A stretch of DNA of 5,864 nucleotides, taken from positions 8,206 through 14,069 of the forward strand of contig MGQF01000040.1 in assembly GCA_001797745.1 (NCBI GenBank), written 5' to 3'. Below, in pieces: positions 1 through 4,609 of this stretch (position 1 is its first letter; each line of letters opens with the position of its first letter). The position numbers were made by a program, and so were the translations under genes. This DNA comes from Deltaproteobacteria bacterium RBG_13_52_11 (GTDB lineage Bacteria; Desulfobacterota; B13-G15; RBG-16-54-18). A model generated the notes under the pieces. The model worked only from the letters and a program-made list of their open reading frames with translations. It ran no database searches and was not told where the DNA came from.

Positions 1-664
1 AACCGATGAAAAAGAGGATGATCACCAACAGGAGCCATCCGAGGTTGTAGATGAGACAGATGAGGGTGATTCCCAACAGGGTAAGACGAAAAATGATCTT
101 GCTGTGAGATCCGAAGAGGGCATAGATGATGTGCCCTCCATCGAGCTGTCCTGTGGGTAGGAGATTGAGGGATGTGATAAAGAGCCCCACCCATCCGGCA
201 TAGGCGATGGGATGTAAGACGACATCGGTACCTGGCGGGAGATCCCCCAGGCATATCCACTGCAGGAGCGATAGCAGAGGAGAATTACCCAAAGACGTAC
301 TGTGCTCTGGGAGCTTGGATACATCCACCACTTCAGAGAGAAGAAATCCCACCACCACCGCTGGAATGGCCAGCGCAAGACCGAACAGCGGTCCCCATGA
401 CCCTATGTCGAAGAGGGCCTTGCGGTGAGGTATGGGGGCTTTCGTTCTGATGACGGCCCCGAGGGTACCAAAAGGGGGGAGGGGAAAGGGGATAAAATAA
501 GGGAGCGAGGAGGGCACCCCATATCTGCGGCTCGCGAGATAATGTCCCGTCTCATGGGCCACGAGAATAGAGAGGATGGACAGGGAGTAAATGAAGCCGC
601 CGATGAGGTAGGTAGAGAGGATGGTCAGCAGAAAGAAGACCACATTGGGCCAAAAAGATCTCAT
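1..664 (-). CDS. Site-2 protease family (M50) membrane metalloprotease, 3' end cut by window edge
   Basis: Zinc-dependent intramembrane protease of the S2P/M50 family; such enzymes cut transmembrane segments of regulatory or membrane proteins within the bilayer. Reading leftward from ATG at 664, 221 residues are visible. Residues 8-35 are hydrophobic and lead into the zinc motif H37-E38-T-G-H41. A loop with G66-T-L-G-A70 follows, as in archaeal and plastid (EGY-like) S2Ps. A further hydrophobic segment spans about 92-110. The second signature, N167-L-L-P-T-G-Q-L-D175-G-G-H, supplies the third metal ligand (Asp). A hydrophobic stretch (about 192-221) reaches the window edge, so the C-terminus is missing. 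The start is fixed upstream by an in-frame TGA (680-682), the stop of the preceding small gene, leaving 15 nt between them. The Shine-Dalgarno (SD) sequence is weak, so translational coupling to the small gene is likely. Substrate unknown. Family assignment is firm. Confidence 0.93.
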   Translation of the reverse strand, partial: MRSFWPNVVFFLLTILSTYLIGGFIYSLSILSILVAHETGHYLASRRYGVPSSLPYFIPFPLPPFGTLGAVIRTKAPIPHRKALFDIGSWGPLFGLALAIPAVVVGFLLSEVVDVSKLPEHSTSLGNSPLLSLLQWICLGDLPPGTDVVLHPIAYAGWVGLFITSLNLLPTGQLDGGHIIYALFGSHSKIIFRLTLLGITLICLIYNLGWLLLVIILFFIG

Positions 665-679
665 GGAAGCTCGATTGTA

Positions 680-769
680 TCACTTCCTCTTGTGGCGTTC
701 TCTGGCAAGCTGCTTTTTGTGTTTGTGTTTTCTCATCTTCTTTCTGCGCTTTTTTATCACACTTCCCAT
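680..769 (-). CDS. AURKAIP1/COX24-domain small ribosomal peptide (29 aa)
   Basis: A 29-residue, extremely basic peptide beginning MGSVIKKRRKKM, followed by a Lys/His/Arg-rich tail ending RERHKRK. This matches the bacterial AURKAIP1/COX24 domain family (consensus start MGSVIKKRRKRM), whose members are small-subunit ribosomal proteins (bS22 of mycobacteria; mS38 in mitochondria). Such peptides bind rRNA near the decoding region, so a ribosomal role is inferred by family. It starts at ATG 769-767, with a good SD (AGGAG, 781-777) 7 nt upstream. That SD lies inside the last codons of cutA, whose stop is only 2 nt before this ATG. The stop is TGA 682-680. The gene is easily missed because of its length, but the start, SD and conserved N-terminus make it convincing. 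Confidence 0.9.
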   Translation of the reverse strand: MGSVIKKRRKKMRKHKHKKQLARERHKRK

Positions 770-771
770 GC

Positions 772-1101
772 TCAATCTCCTTTAGTGGTTACTGCTTCTA
801 TCCATTGCACATAGTCCGCATCACCCCTGTCCACTGTTATGGCGGTGATCTCCGGGACCTCATAGCTGTGGAGCTCTCTGACTCGGCTCCTGATCCTCTC
901 GAAGAGATCCTCCATGCTCTTGATGATGATGAGAGTTTCCCTTTCGTCCCAGATTTTTCCCTTCCACCGGTAGATGGAACGGATCTGGGGTATGATGTTT
1001 GCGCAGGCGGCCAACCCTTCCTCCACCAAGGTCCTGCCTATAGAGGCGGCCTCCTGCTCAGAGGCAGCGGTGACAAAAATGATCAAAAATCCCCGTGCCA
1101 C
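772..1101 (-). CDS. cutA: CutA1 family divalent-cation tolerance protein
   Basis: A 109-residue CutA1 protein of normal family length, a small ferredoxin-like-fold protein that forms a stable trimer. It was first linked to copper tolerance in E. coli, but its molecular role is unsettled. Visible family features are the first beta strand (GFLIIFVTAAS), the LVEEGLAACANI block followed by IRSIYRWKGKI, the HSYEVPEITAI strand near residue 80, and a C-terminal YVQWI motif. I choose GTG at 1101-1099 as start. A GAGGG SD (1111-1107) sits 5 nt before it, and the family sequence begins right after. An in-frame TTG at 1113 would add four residues, but it overlaps this SD and has none of its own. It is first in the cutA, COX24-like, M50 protease cluster. 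No strong leftward promoter was identified upstream. Confidence 0.95.
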   Translation of the reverse strand: MARGFLIIFVTAASEQEAASIGRTLVEEGLAACANIIPQIRSIYRWKGKIWDERETLIIIKSMEDLFERIRSRVRELHSYEVPEITAITVDRGDADYVQWIEAVTTKGD

Positions 1102-1106
1102 TGTTT

Positions 1107-1111
1107 CCCTC
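1107..1111 (-). promoter_or_regulatory. Ribosome binding site deciding the cutA start
   Basis: GAGGG on the minus strand, 5 nt upstream of GTG 1101. It overlaps the alternative TTG codon at 1113-1111 and therefore favours the shorter 109-residue CutA. Confidence 0.7.
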
Positions 1112-1158
1112 AATCAAGATAAGGTTCTTATGAATCCATCTGAAGCAGATAAGGCCGT

Positions 1159-1178
1159 CCTTTGCAAATCTGCAAAGG
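1159..1178. promoter_or_regulatory. Perfect 8-bp inverted repeat (possible operator or leader hairpin)
   Basis: CCTTTGCA - aatc - TGCAAAGG, a perfect dyad of 8-bp arms with a 4-bp centre, in the divergent region between cutA and the GlcF-like gene. Neither side is followed by a T-run, so it does not look like an intrinsic terminator. A related half-site, CTTTAGCAAA, occurs at 1185-1194 beside the left arm motif CTTTGCAAA (1160-1168). This suggests a protein binding site, or a structured 5' leader if cutA transcription starts to its right. Function is inferred only. Confidence 0.45.
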
Positions 1179-1290
1179 GAAGGTCTTTAGCAAACTATAT
1201 ATTTTATGTTATCATGCAATTACTGCTTATGTATGCAAAAAAGAAGATTAAAACTACAATAAGAGGAGGAGCTTGTCAAGGGGAACTCGT

Positions 1291-1319
1291 TTGACAGGTA
1301 CGGAGAAAGCTGCTATTTT
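1291..1319 (+). promoter_or_regulatory. Sigma70-type promoter of the GlcF-like gene
   Basis: A perfect -35 TTGACA (1291-1296), a 17-bp spacer, and -10 TATTTT (1314-1319) preceded by an extended -10 TG (1311-1312). The start of transcription would fall near 1326, giving a leader of about 27 nt that contains the AAGGGGG SD at 1338-1344. The -35 is also one arm of an inverted repeat, TGTCAA (1274-1279) with TTGACA (1291-1296), which may be an operator. Predicted from sequence only. Confidence 0.7.
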
Positions 1320-1352
1320 TAATAAGAATTCTGTTTTAAGGGGGTAGATGAG

Positions 1353-2645
1353 TTGGCGCAGAAAAAGAAGATGGAGCTCGAGAATTTAACCAAGTTCCAG
1401 GACAAGGTTTCACAGTGCATGAAGTGCGGCTTTTGTATGTACTATTGCCCTGTCTACCGGGAAATACATACCGAGCCCATCGTGGCCCGGGGGAGGAATG
1501 TCCTCGCCATGGAGCTCCTGAAGGGCGCCCACTTTGATTGGAAGCACTTGGAAGAACGCTACAGTAAGTGCCTCACGTGTAATCGATGCGCCCAATTTTG
1601 CCCTGCCAAGGTAGAGGTGGCAACCGTCACCATGGCTGCCAGGGGTGATATCGTTGCCAACAAAGGGCTCCCCTTTGCCAAGAAGGTGGTCTTTGAGAAG
1701 CTCCTGAAGAAGAGAGGGGCCTTCGGCAAGGTGCTGAAACTTGCCTCGCGGCTGCAGTGGCTTCTTCCCCGAACCCAGGGCAAGATCCGTCACCTCCCCG
1801 TCTTTCTCTCCGCCCTGTTCAAGGGGCGGCAGATCCCGGAGATCGCTCGTAGATCCCTGCGGGATGAGCTCCCTGAGGTCATCTCTCCGCCTTCAGGGGT
1901 AAAAAAGCGTATGAGGGTTGCCTTTTTTGCCGGATGTGCGACAGACTTCATATTTCCTGAGGTGGGGAAGAAGACCATAGCGTTTCTCACTGGACAGGGG
2001 GTTGAGGTGGTCTTTCCAAAGGGACAGGGATGTTGTGGGCTGCCGGTATTCGGCAGCGGCGAATTCGCTATTGCCAGGGAGATTGCTGATAGTAATGTCG
2101 CAGTTTTTTCAGAGCTGAAAGGAGTGGATTACATCGTCACCTCCTGCGCCTCGTGTGGATCGGCCCTCAAGGAGGGATACAGGACATTCTTGGCCGACAC
2201 CACGGATAGGGAGAAGCGGTATGCGCGGTTCAGCGCTCAGGTGAAGGACATCAACGAATTTATCGTCGATATCCTCAAATCGCCCCCTGAGGCGTTCAAG
2301 ACCACCTTGCCCAAGGGGACCAAGGTCACCTATCACGATCCCTGCCACCTCGTGAGGTATCAGAAGATCTCAGCTCAGCCGCGGGAGATCATCAAGTCCA
2401 TACCAGGTATGGAGTTTGTGGAGATGAGAGAACCAGATCGATGTTGCGGGATGGGCGGATCTTTCAACGTCCAATACTATGATCTCTCAAAGCAGATAGC
2501 CGGGCATAAGATGAATGCCATCGCCGATACCGGGGCTGATATCGTCGTGACGGCCTGCCCTGGCTGCATGATCCAGTTGATAGACAATACCATTCAGAAC
2601 AAGATGCCCCAGCGAGTGATGCACGTAATGGAGCTGCTGAGTTAA
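1353..2645 (+). CDS. GlcF/HdrD-like iron-sulfur oxidoreductase subunit
   Basis: A 430-residue cytosolic iron-sulfur protein with the architecture of GlcF (glycolate oxidase Fe-S subunit), and related to GlpC and HdrD. Two 4Fe-4S ferredoxin motifs lie near the N-terminus: C22/C25/C28/C32 followed by Pro, and C73/C76/C79/C83 followed by Pro. Two cysteine-rich CCG domains follow: one at about 190-271 (C195, C227-C228-G, C265/C268), one at about 324-410 (C331, C364-C365-G, C402/C405). Such subunits pass electrons from a flavoprotein that oxidises a 2-hydroxyacid (glycolate, lactate) to quinone or another acceptor. No transmembrane segment is seen. The start is TTG at 1353 with AAGGGGG 8 nt upstream; the in-frame ATG at 1371 lacks a good SD. 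It stands alone with its own promoter and terminator, without a GlcD-type FAD partner here, so the exact substrate cannot be named. Confidence 0.9.
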   Translation: MAQKKKMELENLTKFQDKVSQCMKCGFCMYYCPVYREIHTEPIVARGRNVLAMELLKGAHFDWKHLEERYSKCLTCNRCAQFCPAKVEVATVTMAARGDIVANKGLPFAKKVVFEKLLKKRGAFGKVLKLASRLQWLLPRTQGKIRHLPVFLSALFKGRQIPEIARRSLRDELPEVISPPSGVKKRMRVAFFAGCATDFIFPEVGKKTIAFLTGQGVEVVFPKGQGCCGLPVFGSGEFAIAREIADSNVAVFSELKGVDYIVTSCASCGSALKEGYRTFLADTTDREKRYARFSAQVKDINEFIVDILKSPPEAFKTTLPKGTKVTYHDPCHLVRYQKISAQPREIIKSIPGMEFVEMREPDRCCGMGGSFNVQYYDLSKQIAGHKMNAIADTGADIVVTACPGCMIQLIDNTIQNKMPQRVMHVMELLS

Positions 2646-2675
2646 GATAAACCGTAAAAAGTTGTTCTGTTTCTT

Positions 2676-2806
2676 AGGCTGTTCAAAAATGTCCATCCCG
2701 CCATGGGCGGGACTGAGGAGTGAGGCGTACTTGATGTACGCCGCTACGACGAAGGATGTAAGAAATCCCGCGAAACGCGGGACAGATGGGCGTTTTTCAA
2801 CAGCCT
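2676..2806. repeat. 131-bp intergenic three-hairpin inverted repeat element
   Basis: The ends are a 21-bp imperfect inverted repeat: 2676-2696 begins AGGCTGTT, and 2786-2806 ends AACAGCCT. They match at 18 of 21 positions, and two of the three differences would be G-U pairs in RNA. Between them are three perfect hairpins: 7-bp stem 2696-2712 with a 3-nt loop, GGCGTAC/GTACGCC at 2724-2742 with a 5-nt loop, and 7-bp stem 2766-2782 with loop AAA. The first and third share the TCCCGC...GCGGGAC pattern. Folded, it would be a cloverleaf-like structure. It fills the gap between convergent genes. No target-site duplication or coding potential is seen. It resembles dispersed REP/MITE-like repeats I associate with deltaproteobacterial genomes, but only one copy lies in this window, so repeat status is inferred. 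Confidence 0.7.
2757..2782 (-). terminator. Possible leftward terminator for the DUF2007 transcript (third hairpin of the repeat)
   Basis: Read leftward, the 7-bp GC-rich hairpin at 2782-2766 is followed by TTTCTTACA. The T-run is short and interrupted, so this is a weak candidate. It would suit the gene ending at 2816. Confidence 0.35.
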
Positions 2807-2815
2807 GGTAAGGTT

Positions 2816-3091
2816 TTATGAGGGGGAGTTTCCCTCAGGCTCCCCTTTTTGTTCTTTGGCCTTTACCCCCTGACGCAGCTCCGTGATGATCGCGCTCGCC
2901 TTTTCCTCTAATGCTTCGGGAACCATGACCGCAGCCCACCCCTTTTGGGGGATGAAGATTCCATCGTAGGCGGTATCGTGATATGAGCGGATCAGGCAGG
3001 GGATCCCTTCCTGCTGCAAGGTCTGGGCGATGAGATCGGCCTCGAACTTATTTTCGGCAACCGTGATCTTTTTGAAGTTCTCTCCCTTCAT
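2816..3091 (-). CDS. DUF2007-type small protein (putative signal-transducing protein)
   Basis: A 91-residue soluble protein with the DUF2007 pattern: an opening strand (KKITVAENKFEADLIAQTLQQEGIPCLIRSY), a central segment of a few charged and aromatic residues, then GWAAVMVPEALEEKASAIITEL. The fold resembles a small ferredoxin-like alpha/beta domain, the family is labelled a putative prokaryotic signal-transducing protein, and no biochemical role is established. The last 20 or so residues (KAKEQKGEPEGNSPS) are polar and probably disordered. Start ATG 3091-3089 has a GGGGAG SD (3105-3100) at 8-nt spacing and a strong promoter just upstream. Its 3' coding end also encodes the hairpin of a terminator for the convergent gene. 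Family call is moderately sure; function unknown. Confidence 0.8.
   Translation of the reverse strand: MKGENFKKITVAENKFEADLIAQTLQQEGIPCLIRSYHDTAYDGIFIPQKGWAAVMVPEALEEKASAIITELRQGVKAKEQKGEPEGNSPS
2823..2856 (+). terminator. Rightward intrinsic terminator inside the 3' end of the DUF2007 gene
   Basis: Stem GGGGAG (2823-2828) with CTCCCC (2840-2845), an 11-nt loop, then TTTTTGTTCTTT on the plus strand. On the minus strand the hairpin is followed by CTCATAAAA, not a T-run, so it is directional. It would end transcripts from the GlcF-like gene after they cross the three-hairpin repeat. Confidence 0.65.
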
Positions 3092-3117
3092 GTCATGGTC
3101 TCCCCTTCTGGAGAGGG

Positions 3118-3146
3118 ATCATAACATCTGATCATCCCCTCGTCAA
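3118..3146 (-). promoter_or_regulatory. Sigma70-type promoter of the DUF2007 gene
   Basis: On the minus strand, -35 TTGACG (3146-3141), an exact 17-bp spacer and -10 TATGAT (3123-3118). Transcription would start near 3111, leaving a leader of about 20 nt that holds the GGGGAG SD. The -10 overlaps a short inverted repeat, GATCA (3117-3121) with TGATC (3129-3133). Confidence 0.75.
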
Positions 3147-3177
3147 GGATCCCCTCCTGTGCGCCGCACCCTCCCCC

Positions 3178-3209
3178 TTGATTGTACTGTTCATTAGCGA
3201 TACTATGAT
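3178..3209 (+). promoter_or_regulatory. Sigma70-type promoter of the radical SAM gene
   Basis: Two overlapping readings: TTGATT (3178-3183), 17 bp, TACTAT (3201-3206); or TTGTAC (3182-3187), 16 bp, TATGAT (3204-3209). Either places the transcription start at about 3213-3217, at or past the first ATG of the gene. This matters for start choice. It is back to back with the leftward promoter at 3118-3146. A short palindrome, GTGCG-C-CGCAC (3159-3169), sits between the two -35 elements and could be a shared operator. Confidence 0.6.
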
Positions 3210-3212
3210 GGT

Positions 3213-4403
3213 ATGGATGAAATGGTAGAGATGATGGGAACGCAAAGGCTTTCTCGGAGGGAATTTGTAGCGGCCTGTGGTAAATGTTTCTTTGCCCTTG
3301 CCCTCACCGCTTCGCCCCTTTTTTTGAATAGAAAGGCCTATCCTTCTGAAAGGGCGAGGCTGGAGGGCCGATGGGGACTGGTGGAGACAAAGCTCTCCCC
3401 CTATTTCAAGCCCCTCGCGGGCAAAGAAGTCCGGTGTCTCCTCTGCCCCAGAAAGTGCGAGATTTCCGCAGGAGAGAGGGGGTATTGTGAGGTAAGGGAA
3501 AACAGAGAGGGGAGTCTTTACACCCTCGTCTATGGAAACCCCTGTCAGATGAACATAGACCCCATTGAGAAAAAGCCCTTTTTCCACGTCCTCCCTGGAA
3601 CTCTTTCTTTTTCCATTGCCACTGCGGGGTGCAACTTCGACTGTAAGTTCTGCCAAAACTGGGAGATATCTCAGGAGGTGCCGGAGAAGACCTTCAATTT
3701 CAGGCTTCCACCAGCCATGGCGGTGAAATTGGCCCGGGAGAACCAATGCGCCACCATCGCTTCGACATACGTTGAACCGACTATCTTCTTCGAGTACATG
3801 TATGACATATCGGTCTTGGCCAAGAAGAAGGGGATCTTGAGCGTCTGCCACTCCAACGGCTATATCAATCCCCAGCCCTTAGCAGACCTCTGTGGGTATT
3901 TAGAGGCTGCCTGCATAGACCTCAAGGGCTTTACCGAGGATTTTTATCAGGAGATGACCGAGGGAAGCCTCCAGCCGGTCCTCAGCACCATCAAGACATT
4001 GCGGAATAAAGGGGTTCACGTAGAATTGGTTAACCTCTTGATCCCTACCAAGAACGATGACATGCAGGTGGTGAAGAAGATGTGCCTCTGGATCAAGAAT
4101 GAGCTCGGACCAGATATACCCATCCATTTCACCCGTTTTTATCCTCTCTATAAGTTGCGCAATCTTCCCCCCACGCCGGTAGAGACCCTGGAGCGGGCGA
4201 GGGAAGTTGCCCTTGCCGTCGGCCTTGAATATGTCTATATAGGGAACGTACCCGGCCATCCAGGGGAAAACACCTATTGCCCCCGCTGCAAAAGACAGCT
4301 TATTGCCAGGTCGGGCTACTCCATCCTTGCCAACCAGGTGACCAAGGGGAGATGCAAGTACTGCGGGAAGCGGATCCCCGGGATATGGCAGGGGGCTTCA
4401 TAG
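3213..4403 (+). CDS. amrS: AmmeMemoRadiSam-type radical SAM enzyme with twin-arginine-like N-terminus
   Basis: A 396-residue radical SAM protein. The SAM/4Fe-4S motif is C140-N-F-D-C144-K-F-C147-Q-N-W, preceded by the family block NIDPIEKKPFFHVLPG. An N-terminal cysteine set (C75, C78, C82, C92; RCLLCPRKCEI...GYC) and a C-terminal zinc-ribbon-like pair (C356/C359, C381/C384) are both typical of the AmmeMemoRadiSam radical SAM family, related to pyruvate formate-lyase activases. Substrate unknown; usual partners Memo and AMMECR1 are not in the window. The first 45 residues are an extension: S14-R15-R16-E-F18 followed by a hydrophobic core (about 25-38), resembling a Tat signal. No clear AxA cleavage site is seen. 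In-frame ATGs at 3213, 3222, 3231 and 3234 all keep this signal. The promoter position argues for 3222 or later, perhaps 3231/3234 with weak SD GGATGA (3215-3220). No strong SD precedes any of them. It stops at TAG 4401-4403. Confidence 0.9.
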   Translation: MDEMVEMMGTQRLSRREFVAACGKCFFALALTASPLFLNRKAYPSERARLEGRWGLVETKLSPYFKPLAGKEVRCLLCPRKCEISAGERGYCEVRENREGSLYTLVYGNPCQMNIDPIEKKPFFHVLPGTLSFSIATAGCNFDCKFCQNWEISQEVPEKTFNFRLPPAMAVKLARENQCATIASTYVEPTIFFEYMYDISVLAKKKGILSVCHSNGYINPQPLADLCGYLEAACIDLKGFTEDFYQEMTEGSLQPVLSTIKTLRNKGVHVELVNLLIPTKNDDMQVVKKMCLWIKNELGPDIPIHFTRFYPLYKLRNLPPTPVETLERAREVALAVGLEYVYIGNVPGHPGENTYCPRCKRQLIARSGYSILANQVTKGRCKYCGKRIPGIWQGAS

Positions 4404-4609
4404 CGTTTTTCTCATCCATCCGACTGCTCAGCCGGCATCTTTTACTCAGCTGAGATCTCAGAGTTACCACCTCGCCGATGCCCGCAAAGGGCCTTTCCAA
4501 CCGGCATGGATGTGGCGCATCTTGCCGTGCCACGTATCGCATAAAAACAGTTGCTTTTTCTCCTGCTATCATCTATTTTTTAAAGACTTATCCCGTGAGG
4601 AGGGTGATT
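4404..4609. other. Intergenic region between the radical SAM and PpiD-like genes
   Basis: 206 bp with no convincing gene. It holds overlapping perfect palindromes CTCAGCTGAG (4445-4454) and CTGAGATCTCAG (4450-4461), a small GCCC/GGGC stem (4480-4492), a repeated CCGGCAT (4432-4438 and 4501-4507), and a weak promoter candidate near 4551-4579. No clear terminator for the upstream gene is seen. Confidence 0.6.
4551..4579 (+). promoter_or_regulatory. Candidate promoter of the PpiD-like gene
   Basis: Two weak options. One is an extended -10, TGCTATCAT (4564-4572), with a five-of-six -10 hexamer but no matching -35. The other is TTGCTT (4551-4556), 17 bp, TATTTT (4574-4579). Either would give a short leader ahead of the AGGAGGG SD at 4598-4604. 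Confidence 0.4.

Larger units (their letters stand above)
1102..1352. other. Divergent intergenic region between cutA and the GlcF-like gene
   Basis: 251 bp with no convincing gene. It holds the 20-bp dyad at 1159-1178, an AT-rich stretch (about 1190-1260) that could contain the leftward cutA promoter, though no good -35/-10 pair stands out there, and the rightward promoter at 1291-1319. A frame open at 974-1294 on the plus strand has no SD or family resemblance and mostly overlaps cutA. Confidence 0.7.

Noticed and set aside
22..378. Leftward 118-codon frame, rich in Trp and Ser
   Set aside because: It is in a different frame of the same strand as the protease, which carries the N-x-x-P and LDGG motifs across this stretch.
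425..814. 129-codon open frame on the plus strand
   Set aside because: It lies antisense across the protease, the COX24-like gene and the cutA end, with no SD and low-complexity Gly/Arg/Glu content. The opposite strand has clear family motifs.
974..1294. 106-codon plus-strand frame overlapping the cutA start and the intergenic region
   Set aside because: No SD and no family resemblance; most of it is antisense to cutA.
1348..1389. ATG at 1348 just before the GlcF-like TTG start, opening a 13-codon frame
   Set aside because: The SD is only 3 nt from this ATG but 8 nt from the TTG, and the short frame encodes nothing recognisable. I see no evidence for a leader peptide.
2646..2815. Three-hairpin element as a CRISPR, tRNA or attC site
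   Set aside because: There are no repeated spacers, no tRNA consensus loops, and no integron R/L boxes or cassette genes; a REP/MITE-like repeat fits better.
3117..3133. GATCA/TGATC inverted repeat over the DUF2007 -10 element as a repressor site
   Set aside because: The arms are only 5 bp and partly forced by the -10 hexamer itself; noted with the promoter but too weak to call.
3132..3851. Leftward 239-codon open frame opposite the radical SAM gene
   Set aside because: Long, but a shadow: no recognisable domain, and the other strand encodes the CxxxCxxC enzyme. It also crosses both divergent promoters.
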